A stretch of 64,000 nucleotides of DNA from positions 793,501 to 857,500 of the forward strand of contig JAPFBL010000070.1 in the NCBI GenBank assembly GCA_026182355.1, given 5' to 3'. The notes under the pieces were generated by a model that made no database searches, was not told the origin of the DNA, and saw only the letters and a list, made by a program, of their open reading frames with translations. Of this stretch, positions 42,071 to 54,017 are shown one piece after another (positions within the stretch are counted from its first letter, which is position 1; each line of letters starts with the position of its first letter). The translations under genes and the position numbers were made by a program. The stretch is from Hermatobates lingyangjiaoensis (taxonomy: Eukaryota; Arthropoda; Insecta; Hemiptera; Hermatobatidae).

Positions 42071-44017
42071 ACTCTGAAGTGGCCTACACCCAACTTTACT
42101 ATAAGTAAACATAATATCAATCTTCTTGGATATATAAAATATAATGTCTCATTTAAGCATAATGTAAACATCTAAATGGGAGATGTTTATTAGTTTTTCA
42201 TTCCTGAGGTAGTAAGATAGTGATTGGTCGACTTATCAATATATAACCTTATTTTTGTATATCAAACCACAGATGCAAATAATCTTATTAGCAGTAAATA
42301 ACTACAGCAGTAATAATATTTTTGAAAAGACAAAGTGAAAATTTCTTGATAGGAAATAATCTCCTACAAGAGAACATGGCTTTTGTTCAAATAGCCAGTG
42401 GATTTCTTACATCGTTTACCTGACCTCCTTCTACATAGAATATTTAAGTCAATTTTTCAAATTTAAAACAAGAAAATACTCTTATTTTCTCTAAAAAACA
42501 TCATAAATATAGAAGAAAAAATGTTTTAAGAAAATTTATAATTAAGGATATATGATAATTACATTTATTGATCTTCAAACGAAAGTTTTCAATTTATGAA
42601 TTATGTTTTACACTTTTGGTCTTTTATAGAATTATTATTCTGAAAATTTTATGGCTTCTTAGTATTTAATAAAACCATTTTCCTTCTTCTTTGTCAAAAA
42701 TTATATATATCAATTCTTTCTGAGTGAGTGTTATTTTTTTCCTGCCTGCTATACACTCTACAAGATTTTTATGAATGTACATTGAGAAAAAATATATTAG
42801 TAATTAGCTAGTTTACAGGCTCATATCAAAGTCAAAGCCAGCTATTCAATTTAATTTAAATCATTTATAGTTGGGAGCTTCTAATTTTTGAAAATAATAA
42901 ATATGAACTATTAGACTAGAATAGTGAAAACACTGGATATTTGTCAACAAATATAAATCCTCTTTCTTGAGGAAAGAGTCCATTCGTCACATTTCAATAT
43001 CATGGAAAGGTACTACAATTCACAATGATAATGTAATTGTAACTGATATTAAGTTTTGTTCAAGAGTGCAATATATAGATTTATTAAAGCATTTTATGAG
43101 ACAAATCCATCATACCATAGAAGACAAAAGACATTTATTCATGTTTATTGGCAGTGATTTTTTTATATTAAAAAAATATTACTGTATTATTACTGTAAAA
43201 ATATTATTCCTTTCATATGTCATATAAATAAATAAATAATTTAAATTTTTCCATTGTAAACATCAATTTTATCTCAGTGGATTTGCTCAGCAAATTACAA
43301 GTCAATGTAAACAATGTAAAAAAAAATCAAAAATTCGACAAGTTTAGCAGGCAATCCCTTAGTCTAGGATAAACAAGCAGTTTTTTTTAGCTTTATTGCT
43401 CTTTGCCCTTTTTTCATATTATGCTATGTAATTTCGAAGATAATTATCTCAACTCATTCTCCACATAATGTTCTATTTTTAGGCATAGTTTCATTTTGAT
43501 CTGTCAAACAGGATGGCTTGTATCGCTCTCACAACCTTTGAGATTGAATTATAAGTCAAAATTTTTACATTTTATTGAAAAGAAAATATGTCCCATTGTT
43601 TTAAAATTCTGAGTATATTTTTTGTTTATTGGATTTGTAACCTGAAGGATAATGCCAAAGTTTCAGAACTCTAGAATAAGCAGTTTAAAAAATAAAATGT
43701 TTTATAAAACCTTTTTTTTTGACCAAAAAAAGTGACTTTCCCTTCATGCATAATTATTACAAAACAATAGGGATCATCTACACTATGGGGCCCATTTTGA
43801 TGTAAAATATCAACCTGATCCATCAAAGATTCTGGACCGTTGCGTGGTAACAAGCAATGCTAACACACTCACCCACCCATCCACGCACCCATACACACAC
43901 AGACATCATCGAGAAAACGTCATAAAACTTCTTCTGGGACCTCAAAACATATAATTCCGTCAAAATCTCTAGATCAAATATTTTTCACGATCTCTATAGT
44001 TTACTTATAGTAAAGTA
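42071..44017. mobile_element. Long TIR element, copy 2
   Basis: Ends CTGAAGTGGCCTACACCCAA plus CTTTACTATAAGTAAAC and the inverted GTTTACTTATAGTAAAG at 43998-44016. It aligns with 12684-14328 throughout, except for an extra 0.45 kb at about 42770-43230 holding an 86-codon AT-rich frame of unknown nature. No transposase recognised. Confidence 0.75.
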
Positions 44018-44264
44018 AAAAAAATATATTCTTTTTAAAGATTCCAGCTAGAAATTGTAAAATTTTACTAATAAACTGTTTTTAAATTTGATTTCAGTAT
44101 GTAATTACTGATTAAAAATGACTGATATAATTTGTTTGAATATATATTTACAGCAAGCTAGTAGCAGTGCACAGAACGCATGGAAAAGATAGTCTTTCCT
44201 CAGCCTTAACTAGATTTTTATTATTTTTGATAACGGGAAAGAAAAGTGATTTGATAAACTACTT

Positions 44265-44458
44265 TTAAATAAACAAATCTACTACCAAAGTTTCAACTCG
44301 CTCTGACTTATGGTGGTTGAGTTTGTGATTTTGGTGGTTGTGGTGAGTTTGGTCTAAGGGTGATTTCTGTTTCTGTAATGTATAAAACGTAAAGGTAACT
44401 TGAAATGAGCAGTATAAGCAATGTACGGACAAAACCCTTTTTATTATTTATATAGATG
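44265..44458. repeat. Dispersed repeat, partner of 29640-29825
   Basis: Shares AAGTTTCAACTCG, GGTGGTTGAGTTTG, AAGGGTGAT and TATAAGCAATGTACGGACAA with the 29.7-kb repeat. Class unknown. Confidence 0.65.
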
Positions 44459-44982
44459 TAAAGTAGAGAGTCCTTGGTTTCTTTTTGTATATTTAAGATT
44501 TCAAGAAAATATAATTTTTAATTATTAAATTATCTATTACTTTGTAAAGATTATAAATTAAATAAGTATTAAAGCTAATTTATTTTTTTGTATGTTTTTA
44601 TAGAACTTTATATTAGGTTTAGAAAAAAGAAAATAATTAAAAGAATGGTTTTGTTTGATTAAGAAGTCAGGCTAAGTAAATGAGGAACAATAGGTTACTC
44701 AGGGCGACTAGGCAAAGACTTTAATTAAATCTTTTCACGCTCAAATGGAAATAATTTGATGGATTGAAAGCAAAGCGGGATTAGTGTGTTGAAAAGCCCT
44801 GGCTTTAGGGCAAGTCAAATGGAATTAACTTGTTTGTTTGCATTACTAATCGACTGGAAAAGGCTTTATTAAAGTATAATGTTTAATCATTAAAAAAGAT
44901 ATAAATTTAAATGATGTTTACATAGAAGTGATTATATTTATTGTAAATAATTAAGAAAATTAATTAATTTTGTTTTTATATA

Positions 44983-45506
44983 CGAGGTGTGATCAAAAAG
45001 TAAAGTGACTTTTTCTAATTTTTTACGCTCTGTACGCTCTAATTTAAAACTTTTGTATTTTTTTCGTTGGTACACTCTTCACGATTAAATGTTAACATTT
45101 TTGTCTAAATACAATTTGTTTTGTTTATGTGAAAGGCCAGACGAAGTTGACAAGGTTAAACACGTGTCTGCATTTTCGGCGATTTTTTGCTGCTGAAAAT
45201 ATTAAAGCAGAGCGTTTGTATTAATTTTTATGTAAAAAAAAAACTATTGAAATTTTGACAGTGAGATACCGCGATGTTTATAATTGGTATAAGTTATTTC
45301 ACAGGTAATTATTTATTCAATTGGAAAAAATCGCCGAGCACGCAACTCGAGTCTGAGCTTTTATGCCTCTCACATAAAAATAGCATATGCTATATTGTCA
45401 AAACTGTGAACATATAATCGTGACGGGTGTACTAACATAAAGAAATATTAGAATATACAGAGCTCGCGAAATTCAAAAAGTGTCCTTGCTCTTTGATCAC
45501 ACCTCA
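44983..45506. mobile_element. Mariner-type MITE
   Basis: Left TIR CGAGGTGTGATCAAAAAGTA after TA, right TIR (reversed) TGAGGTGTGATCAAAGAGCA before TATA. The interior has two mutually inverted blocks around ATAAGTTATTTCACAGGTAA and AAATCGCCGA. About 524 bp, no coding capacity. Confidence 0.88.
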
Positions 45507-46140
45507 TATAATTTAAAGCAGGATTCACAGAAATAAGAATACTGTTAGAATTTATGATATGCCTCGTATAGCACTAATTTTGATGTTCTGGTGTTTATTT
45601 GTCTTGAATTTGAATTTCTCACTTCAGAGATTGCACAGAAAGCCATGATGTGGTTAACTAAGGAGTAGCAGAGAGCAAATTAATGTAAGAATTGCTTGAC
45701 GTAGAAACTTGAGATAGTCTTAGGTGACTTCGTTTGTTACAACCGGTCGAGCAAACATTATATGCAGATGACTTTTTGAAAAAAACTTCATGTACAGGGT
45801 GCAAGAAGAAAGGTCTCTTTGAACTTCCCGCACCCATTAGTCAGGACCTTTCAGGTCTTGACTAACACGCAGGTCAAATGTATGTGTAATACCTAACCAG
45901 ACATTGTTCTCTCAAATTACACATATATAAGCTATAGAACGCAGACTTCTATTGGAAGATTAAATAACCTATGAATCTCTGAAAGTAAAAGATGTTTGGC
46001 AAATCTCTATATACGAGTATAAAGTTCGTGAGTTTGTTTGTTTGTTCACTCATTTTCTGTGGAGATAGAGACCTGAAATTAAATATATATTATTTATTAC
46101 CTAAATAATGTAAAATAAAAGGAAATTATTACTATATTCC
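45507..46140. other. Stretch without identified gene
   Basis: No family recognised. A short imperfect hairpin (CAGGACCTTTCAGGTCTTG) lies at about 45842-45860. Confidence 0.45.
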
Positions 46141-46142
46141 CA

Positions 46143-46365
46143 AAATTGGATTCAGGGTGGCAAGTGTCTTGCATGCTCGCCGATAACAGTAGTGCAAATA
46201 TATTATATATAAATGTAACAACAATTTTTTTTTTAATTTAAAAATTTGCGGAATATAAACACTGGTAATAAACTAAAGGTATGGTGCCAGGGTAGCCCAC
46301 TGGCTGGAGTGCTCGCCGATGACAATAGCACAAATATATTAGAAATAAATGTAACAAATATATAT
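46143..46365 (+). mobile_element. Two tandem SINE-head-like segments
   Basis: CAGGGTGGCAAGTGTCTTGC and CCAGGGTAGCCCACTGGCTG, each followed by GCTCGCCGAT and ATATTA-rich sequence, resemble the tRNA-like head of the SINE at 53.1 kb. Each is only about 80 bp and lacks the SINE body. Confidence 0.4.
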
Positions 46366-46369
46366 TAAA

Positions 46370-46925
46370 CTACTACATTAGAGGTTAAAAATGAATAATT
46401 TTAGAAACAAATTTTATTTTGACTTATTTTTCTACATATTGATGTCTGCAGTTTGTGTTAACGATAAGAACTGTAATCAGTATGTTATTAGCATCAGTCT
46501 CATGTATACAGCATACCTACTTACCAACAGCATTTGTCGAGTATTTACACTGTTGTTCTTGTTGTTTTGCTGTTATTGGTAATTTCAACTGAAAGAAAAA
46601 AAAATAGTATTATATATATTATTGTAATTTTTATACATGTGTTTTTCTTTCATATGAGATGGTTTATATAAAATGAAAACGTCTCGGTGCCTAAACTGGT
46701 AAATTGGCATAGGTAACAGTGCATAGCTTGTTTTCAATTCCTTAAATTTCCGTTGATATTTGATCCAAATTATATATATTTGATATTATATGATTTCGGT
46801 CTTTTTGAATACTTATTTTTTTTTAAATAAATCAGAATTCAAAAACTTTTTCAAAATTGGCACAAGAGTTTTTGCATTTTACATATCCTTAGTTTTTATA
46901 CCAAAAACATAGCACTAATGAATAT
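46370..46925. other. AT-rich stretch without identified gene
   Basis: A 63-codon hydrophobic frame at 46391-46582 has no recognisable family and is not called. Confidence 0.45.
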
Positions 46926-46929
46926 ATAA

Positions 46930-47005
46930 CATGATTTCGCAATAAACACGTGAAACAATCAACAAACAAAAGACTAAGATGTTTCAACCGTAACAAGCGG
47001 TCTAC
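46930..47005 (-). mobile_element. PLE family 1 tail fragment
   Basis: Reversed: CCGCTTGTTACGGTTGAAAC, then ATCTTAGTC and the ATTGTTTCACGTGTTTATTG tail. It lacks the CUGANGA box and helix I 5' strand. Confidence 0.75.
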
Positions 47006-47009
47006 TCAA

Positions 47010-47694
47010 ATTTGGAATGAGTTGCACTCAGCTTTGCTGCACCTAAACATTATTCTCCAACTAATTCACTATCAAGTTATCAGTTTGTTTGATGTAATTT
47101 TAAAGATAAGGTAACTATTCATCTTCCATAGGCTGGGATATAACATAATATGTTTTATGAGATTTGAATAATTATATTATGTAATTATGTTAATTATGTA
47201 TTATGTAATTAAACTTAGTAGTGCCAACCACAATTATGTTTATAGATAATAAAAATAACAAAATAAATATCTTTTTTTCCTAAATTTAATTTTACTAACA
47301 TAACTAATTATAATAGTGAAATAACATTATCAATCTAACGGTATTACATATTTAATTCATTTTAAGAACATACTTTCTATTAATGATCAACAATATATTA
47401 TTAGCCTAATGACATATTAATAATAAATGATATGACATTAATCTTGTGATAACAGACATCACTCTATAGTCATGCTATTATTATTCTAACAATATGCTGT
47501 TTTTTATAATGATTTCATTACTATTTTAGTGAAATGGTATTATTAGTTTAATATTATGCTATAATATTATAGTGTTATGATATTTGATTATGTTAATATT
47601 ATTTATAGTATCATTATTTTATAAAAATACCATCACTATCTATTGAAATGATATTACAGCTCTAGTAATAATCTAATATTATTCTTATTATTCT
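47010..47694. other. Very AT-rich stretch
   Basis: Simple AT-rich sequence dominated by ATTATN words. No features. Confidence 0.5.
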
Positions 47695-48210
47695 GATTAT
47701 TATTATTATTATTATTATTAATCAAGTCACCAGTGATGACCGTAGTTTGACCTTAAGAGAGTCTGAGGAGGCCCACATACGGTTATTGAGAGCCCGATCA
47801 GCTCCCGGTTTAAATCTAAAAGGGTTAACTTTTGTGTTTTATTTTATTTTAAACTTATTTCTTTTTTTATTCTTAAATTTATTTTGTTTCTTCGTTTCTT
47901 CAATTTAGTATTTATTTTTTATAATCTTATATTCTTTTGTTATTTTTTCAATTTTATTTATTGTATTTTAATTATACTTTGGCATTGCCCTTTCCGTTCT
48001 CCGATCTTTGGTGCCTAGTTTCTTAATTTTACACTACTGTGGCCCTCATGGTCAACTCTTCAATGCTTCACTCGCGTTCCTTCCTTGGACGTCGGTAGAT
48101 CTCTTTCACTTCATCCTCTTTTCAAGTCTTCTCCTGATGACTAACAACAGTTCGAAATATTGAATTTAGTATGTGTGTTTTTTTCTGTGTCTTGTTTTGT
48201 GTATTTTAAA
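47695..48210 (+). mobile_element. Probable PLE 3' fragment after (TTA)n
   Basis: A (TTA)n tract (47695-47720) is followed by GC-richer sequence and a pyrimidine-rich stretch, then a hammerhead-like motif and a TGTGTGTTTTTTTCTGTGTC tail. This resembles the UTR-ribozyme-tail order of the other PLE copies. No coding sequence was recognised. Confidence 0.4.
48131..48164 (+). ncRNA. Hammerhead ribozyme candidate
   Basis: CTGATGA (48134-48140), helix II AAC/GTT with an AACA loop, GAAA (48154-48157), self-complementary ATAT and T17, then GAA. The core is fully consensus; helix I is only two or three pairs with TTCTC upstream. Confidence 0.55.
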
Positions 48211-48738
48211 GTTTTAATATTATTCTAATCATAGGGCATATAATTATTCTGGTAGGTTTCATAGTAAAATGATAAACAAAAAATTGTATTTAAATATTAT
48301 AAAATAAATCATTAACGTTTACTTTAAGTGCATAATGAAGGTCATTCACAATAATATAATAAACTGAACTTGTTATGCTATAAATGTATTAGATTAAGTT
48401 TTATAAATGCACGTATAGGAGGCCTGGCAGGCTGGTGTATATTGCGGTTTAGTTGTATTCTCCTTGCCAACTTGTTTTACACATTTATTCATTCCCCTCA
48501 AACTCCATGAATAGACATTAGAGTCAATCTGAAATTACTTTTCACTTTTTATTCAAATGAAGCAATCTCTTTCATTGAGTTTCCACAACGGTATTAGGTT
48601 TTCAAATGAACCTTCACTAACTTTTTGAAACAATATATGAAGGCAATTAAAACGAAATATTTCATTCAATTATTTTGAATTCTTTGTGATTTCTATTTCA
48701 ATGTTTTATTAGTTAAATTTGATGTACGAGGGCTTCTA

Positions 48739-49052
48739 GTTAAATCAGATGTTTGATAATCAAACGATAATCAGGTGTTTGATAAACAAACGATAATCAG
48801 ATGTTTGATAAACAAACGATAATCAGGTGTTTGATAAACAAACGATAATCAGATGTTTGATAAACAAACGATAATCAGATGTTTGATAATCAAACGATAA
48901 TTAGATGTTTGATAATCAAACGATAATCAGATGTTTGATAAACAAACGATAATCAGATATTTGATAAACAAACGATAATCAGATGTTTGATAAACAAACG
49001 ATAATCAGATGTTTGATAATCAAACGATAATCAGATGTTTGATAATCAAACG
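48739..49052. repeat. 26-bp tandem array with hairpin units
   Basis: About 12 copies of a unit with GATGTTTGATAAACAAACGA then TAATCA, alternating between GATAAAC and GATAATC variants. GTTTGATAATCAAAC is a perfect palindrome with a one-base centre, so each such unit can form a 7-bp hairpin. Confidence 0.95.
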
Positions 49053-49059
49053 AGTATAT

Positions 49060-49390
49060 TTAATTGGAGTATATATAACAGAATACTCTTTAATTTATCT
49101 GTATTAACTTTATTTATATCAAAAAGATTTGATATAAATAAAAATGTAAATCAAAATAAAATTTGCATCAAATAAAATACAAAATCAATATTTGATATGA
49201 TTATATTGTGGTCAATTGCTTGTTATTATTAACAAGTTTTAAATTTCCTTCGAATCTAGGAATTGGAAATTCTAATTGAGTTTGTACTTTGGGAACAAGA
49301 CTTACAGCTTATTACTAAATGCTAAAGAATCTTTCTATGCACGATAGTATTTGTCATAATCACATGTACATAAGATGTCCATTACTGCTA
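49060..49390. other. AT-rich stretch without identified gene
   Basis: Nothing recognised between the tandem array and the SINE. Confidence 0.5.
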
Positions 49391-49395
49391 AGTTA

Positions 49396-49726
49396 TTGTG
49401 CTAGCATAAGTAGGATTCCGTGCTCACCTCAGGAATGGTAGGTCAGGGGTTTAATAGTCATTCTAGCTCTCGATATATTCAAGAGGATGGGGAATAAATG
49501 TCAGCATGTCATCCCTTGGAGAGGACGTTATACTAACGGATCCCCAGCCTGTATGACATCAGGGTTTGTTAAAGACCCCTACTCTACATATACTAGAGAA
49601 AAGCAAAATTTAGAACTGCCAATGTAGAGATAATCTTCATTGAGTTGTATTACGAAGGGCCAATGCTCAGCCTATATGGTATGTGTTCCTTTGTGGGACT
49701 ACCACTGCAATGCAACCTAACCTAAC
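49396..49726 (+). mobile_element. tRNA-derived SINE, copy 2
   Basis: Body blocks GTGCTCACCTCAGGAATGGT, GGAGAGGACGTTATACTAAC, GACCCCTACTCTACATATAC and the end ACTACCACTGCAATGCAACC then TAACCTAAC. The tRNA-like head is more decayed than in the 33.8-kb copy, and the B-box region reads GGGGTTTAATAGTC. Confidence 0.85.
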
Positions 49727-50009
49727 ATAATGTCAACTAGTAATTACTCCACGAAATTAGGTATCCTCCTCTTCCTCCTCATAGTACTTTTTTTGTAGGA
49801 TGCACCACATAGTCACATGAGAATTATATATCTAAACCGTAGATAACTATATGCTATTGCCAGTATTACGCTAGGACAACTCTTAAAAGACGCATATATC
49901 ACAACACGATTTTTACTCAAGACACATAACATATGAATCTCGTAGGATACCTCCTACAACTCAGCAATAGTACTGACTTATACTATACAGCATGGTATTT
50001 ACATGAGAC

Positions 50010-50790
50010 ATACATAGCAGTTTGAGTCTCGTAGCACGACCTATCATGATACTCACATAGGACACACATAGCGGTCTTAGTCTCGTAGCACGACCTATCA
50101 TGATACTCACATAGGACACACATAGCGGTCTTAGTCTCGTAGCACGACCTATCATGATACTCACATAGGACACACATAGCGGTCTTAGTCTCGTAGCACG
50201 ACCTATCATGATACTCACATAGGACACACATAGCGGTCTTAGTCTCGTAGCACGACCTATCATGATACTCACATAGGACACATAACGATCTTAGTCTCGT
50301 AGCACGACCTATCATGATGCTCACATAGGGCACACATAGCGGTCTTAGTCTCGTAGCACGACCTATCATGATACTCACATAGGACACACATAGCGGCCTT
50401 AGTCTCGTAGCACGACCTATCATGATACTCACATAGGACACACATAGCGGTCTTAGTCTCGTAGCACGACCTATCATGATACTCACATAGGACACACATA
50501 GCGGTCTTAGTCTCGTAGCACGACCTATCATGATACTCACATAGGACACATATACGATCTTAGTCTCGTAGCACGACCTATCATGATGCTCACATAGGGC
50601 ACACATAGCGGTCTTAGTCTCGTAGCACGACCTATCATGATACTCACATAGGACACACATAGCGGTCTTAGTCTCGTAGCACGACCTATCATGATACTCA
50701 CATAGGACACACATAGCGGTCTTAGTCTCGTAGCACGACCTATCATGATACTCACATAGGACACACATAGCGGTCTTAGTCTCGTAGCAC
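50010..50790. repeat. 54-bp tandem array with higher-order structure
   Basis: About 14 units of 54 bp including CTATCATGATACTCACATAG, GACACACATAGCGGTCTTAG and TCTCGTAGCACGAC. Because 54 is divisible by 3, minus frames give an 18-residue periodic translation (CVLCEYHDRSCYETKTAM); I read this as a by-product. A variant unit pair (CGATCTTAG plus GATGCTCACATAGGGC) recurs about 270 bp apart (50281 and 50551), showing amplification of a five-unit block. Confidence 0.95.
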
Positions 50791-50879
50791 ATTAATAGTA
50801 TTTTGGAGTAAGTATGACAGATTCCATAGCTACATGGCATGCTCTACCAGGCTATTTCATCACACACTATTCTATCTTT

Positions 50880-51470
50880 AACTCTTAAATTAACCAAATA
50901 GTAACAATATCAATTCGTAATTATTATTAAAAGAATACAATAGTAGTATATTTCTTTATAACTTATATATTTGTAATACTAAACCATTATTCGATAGAGT
51001 GAATTGAATCAGTTTGAAATAGAGCGTTTATAGGTTATTGTTGAAGAGGAAATTCGGCTATACAAACGACTGTTAATTATGGGGATGCCAATTGAGTTGA
51101 AGGGCTGGCTAGCTAGCAAATGATATTGTCCTTCCCTAAGGGCAAAGGGTCCTTTACAAGGATCAGCTCCTCCCAGCTTTCAGCCAAAATAAGGCACTGT
51201 CCTAACAATAAACTAGCCATTCTCTCGCTATATTCATTTCTTTTTCGAGTTTATGAGAAATATCTCCCAAAACTCTTTAACAATATTCTTTCAATTTATT
51301 CCTAATGTGTATTTCAATGAATTGTTGTGAAATAAATTTATAAAGACAAATAAATACTTAATTTATTTAAAAACACATTAGAATAAACGTAGAGAAAATA
51401 CTGTTATAAGTAATCTATTAGTGCTTGTTTAGGATTAGGGTCCAACAGACGGGAACTGGCGGTAACATGA
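50880..51470. other. Stretch without identified gene
   Basis: AT-rich with a moderately GC-rich part near 51090-51200. Nothing recognised. Confidence 0.45.
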
Positions 51471-51474
51471 AACA

Positions 51475-51860
51475 TTCAGTTCCGGAAAAAAATTAAAAAC
51501 TTTCCGGACTTCCTTCTCCTTACAGGGGAAAATCCCTGAAGCTCAATCTTTGGTATTTTTTCCGCTCCGGCAGAGCACCGCATACCGGAGTAAGGCTATT
51601 TATTCAAGGGGGTCGCCTGGTGCTTTGAGGCTCCATTCATAATACAGAAACCCCTGCATCATCCATCCTTCGGCACGGATCGCATAACACCTTAGATTGG
51701 GGCTGGGATAAAATGAGGGGACTTGGGGATTAGGAAGGATGTGAAATGAAGGTGGTCAGGTCCAGCCTCTGATCACCCTCTCCTCTATCGTTTGTCCCTG
51801 CATATAGCAGGTTAACAGGGTAGCCTCGTCAAGGCCGAAAGTCGGAGTTGAGTGTTAGAG
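51475..51860. other. GC-richer block of unknown nature
   Basis: This 385-bp block is clearly GC-richer than its flanks and contains CCGGAGTAAGGC, GGGGGTCGCCTGGTGCTTTG and AAGGCCGAAAGTCGGAG. It has no long open frame and no identified TIR. A retroelement UTR is the likeliest explanation, but I cannot assign it. Confidence 0.35.
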
Positions 51861-51937
51861 GCTATTAGAATTGCTTAATCACTCTATCACTACCCCATTT
51901 CTTACAAATTAAATTTGTTATTAAGTTCAAAATCGAA

Positions 51938-52022
51938 GAAGAGTTGACGAAAACAGCCTGTTACGGTTGAAAGATCTTAGTCCTGTTTTCCCATTTCATA
52001 TTGTGGTTTGATCATTGATACC
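51938..52022 (+). mobile_element. PLE family 1 ribozyme-tail fragment
   Basis: TTGACGA (51944-51950), a decayed helix II, TACGGTTGAAAGATCTTAGT, then the family-1 tail ending ATTGTGGTTTGATCATTGAT. C3 is changed and the helix I 5' strand is GAG, so activity is unlikely. Confidence 0.7.
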
Positions 52023-52029
52023 AATATAT

Positions 52030-53015
52030 GTATACTATATATTGCTAATATATTCACAATTAATATTATATGTACTATTATATGACGATAAATTGTTTGA
52101 AACGCGTACTTCGAATAAAAAAACTTCTTTTCCTATGAGACTTTGTATTATCCGTTTATCGCAGTATGATATACTAATGTATTTGTTACATATTTAATTG
52201 GCCATTAATTTATAACAAAGGCAGTGATAATGTCTACAATGGTCTTAAAATAAAAAAAAAATAGCGGATAAAAGACAAGAATTACTATTCTGGTTTAAAA
52301 ATAATGCAGTTATTAGCAAAGTCAAAAATTAAATAAAAGTTACGAGTGGTATATATCTTATGGATTAAGCTTGAAGTAAAAATAACGGCTTTAGAGGTTT
52401 TATTTCAAAGAACACAATTAATATGAAAGTAAACAGTCATATGGAGAGCACTCGAGATGTAGGAAACCGCTCTACCATGAAAGTTCTCAGAAAGCCTGGT
52501 ATTTGCTCTGGTCCGAGCGACTTAAAACAATTTATTGCCCCACTCCGTGTCGACTAAAACCTTTCTATAGCATTACCCCCGTCTTCATCAATTCCCAGCT
52601 CTAGTTCTTTATTTAGCGAGAACACTTCTTTCAAGAAATGCTTTTGTAGTATACATTAAACAAAAAAAAATAGTAGTTTTATTTAAAAAGAAAAAAAAAA
52701 TTTAGCTAATTTTTCAGTTTTTTTGATAAATTTGTAAAGCTTATTTCTATAGTGCTTAGATAACTTCATTTATGATTTGTGTTTTACTAATTTTTATTTT
52801 TTTTAATTAATTAAACTGTTTTTCTTTCTCTAATTGTTTAGTTTTATATTACCGTATATAGCTTAGTCAGCTACTCCGTAAGTAACCATTGAGTGCCTCT
52901 CCAATGATATTACACGAATCTTTGGAGCAACTTACATCTTTCTACCTGATTTTGAGGCAGTCGAAATATACCAGTGAGCTTTTTTGATCTATTTTATGAG
53001 CGTTCTTTCTTTCAG
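52030..53015. other. AT-rich stretch without identified gene
   Basis: No recognised features apart from poly(A) and poly(T) runs. Confidence 0.5.
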
Positions 53016-53019
53016 ATTG

Positions 53020-53118
53020 TTTTCACGTGAATAAATCGAGTGCTAGAGTGATTATCAAACCTCTGTATACCAGTTCGGATGCGAGCACTTAAATCACTAA
53101 GCTACCCTGGCCCTTTGG
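53020..53118 (-). mobile_element. tRNA-derived SINE, 5' fragment
   Basis: Reversed: GGGCCAGGGTAGCTTAGTGA (A box), GTGCTCGCATCCGAACTGGT, then CTCGATTTATTCACGTGAA. The 3' two thirds are missing, which is the opposite of ordinary 5' truncation and suggests a later deletion or chimeric insertion. Confidence 0.65.
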
Positions 53119-53124
53119 TCGAAC

Positions 53125-53970
53125 TAACTTATAACCAAAACTAAAGACAATAATATTTAGAATCCTAAAGCTAGAAATTTTGGCACCAGTTATTATGGGG
53201 TTATAAAGGTGCCTAATGAAAGGAGGCATTGAGAATAGTTACTCCTAAAGATTCACAGCGTCTGATAGAAGTCGAGGATCACACAGAACTTACAATGTGA
53301 GACTTTTCAAACAAATATCATGAATTCACAGTTTAACAAAGGACTACAGATTATTCCTCTCAATCACGAGTTTTACAAGTCTAATGTCTATTCAAAGAGC
53401 ATTCCTAAAAATTATGTTCCATATTTCAGTAAATTGTTCGAAGTATTTGCTGAATATTGAGCGACAGACATCACGAAACGATACCGTTGAACAAATTCAG
53501 GTTTTTATTTAACATAGGAAACGCATAATGAAATATACGTCACGAGAGAAGACAACAGGTTGATTGCCAAAAATACCGAATTACACAGTATTATCAATGT
53601 AAACAGCGGTGCACCAAAAAGGCTCTAGTTAACCAGACTTCCGTAGTCCTTCAACAGTATTTTCAAAGCCAGAAACTCAAATTGTTATTTTTGTTAATTA
53701 TTTAAACTTAAAATTAAAAAAAATTCAAACAGGTTAGCAGGTTTTGTGAGAATTGAAATGAATCAATCGACACAATTGACAGCAGTGAGAGTGGAGAAGT
53801 TTCCAAGTTAATTTAAAGTTACAAAGAAGAAGCAGAAGAGACAGTTTTAGAGTCATAACTTGGCAGAATTCATTGGGGGCCGCAGGTGCTATTTATAAAC
53901 ACTCCTTTCCCGTATTAAACATGACTTTCATTTGCAATCTTATTTTTCATGGGTAGATCCCTTAGTTTTT
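53125..53970. other. Stretch without identified gene
   Basis: Near-average GC for the window, with no coding or transposon signature recognised. Confidence 0.45.
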
Positions 53971-53971
53971 T

Positions 53972-54017
<46 letters not shown>

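Noticed and set aside
48739..49052. Possible CRISPR-like array
   Set aside because: Units are contiguous 26-bp tandem repeats with no unique spacers, and the surroundings are clearly eukaryotic.
49983..50840. A 285-codon Cys-rich repeat protein frame on the minus strand
   Set aside because: It is the translation of a 54-bp tandem array whose length is a multiple of 3. Overlapping frames are equally open.
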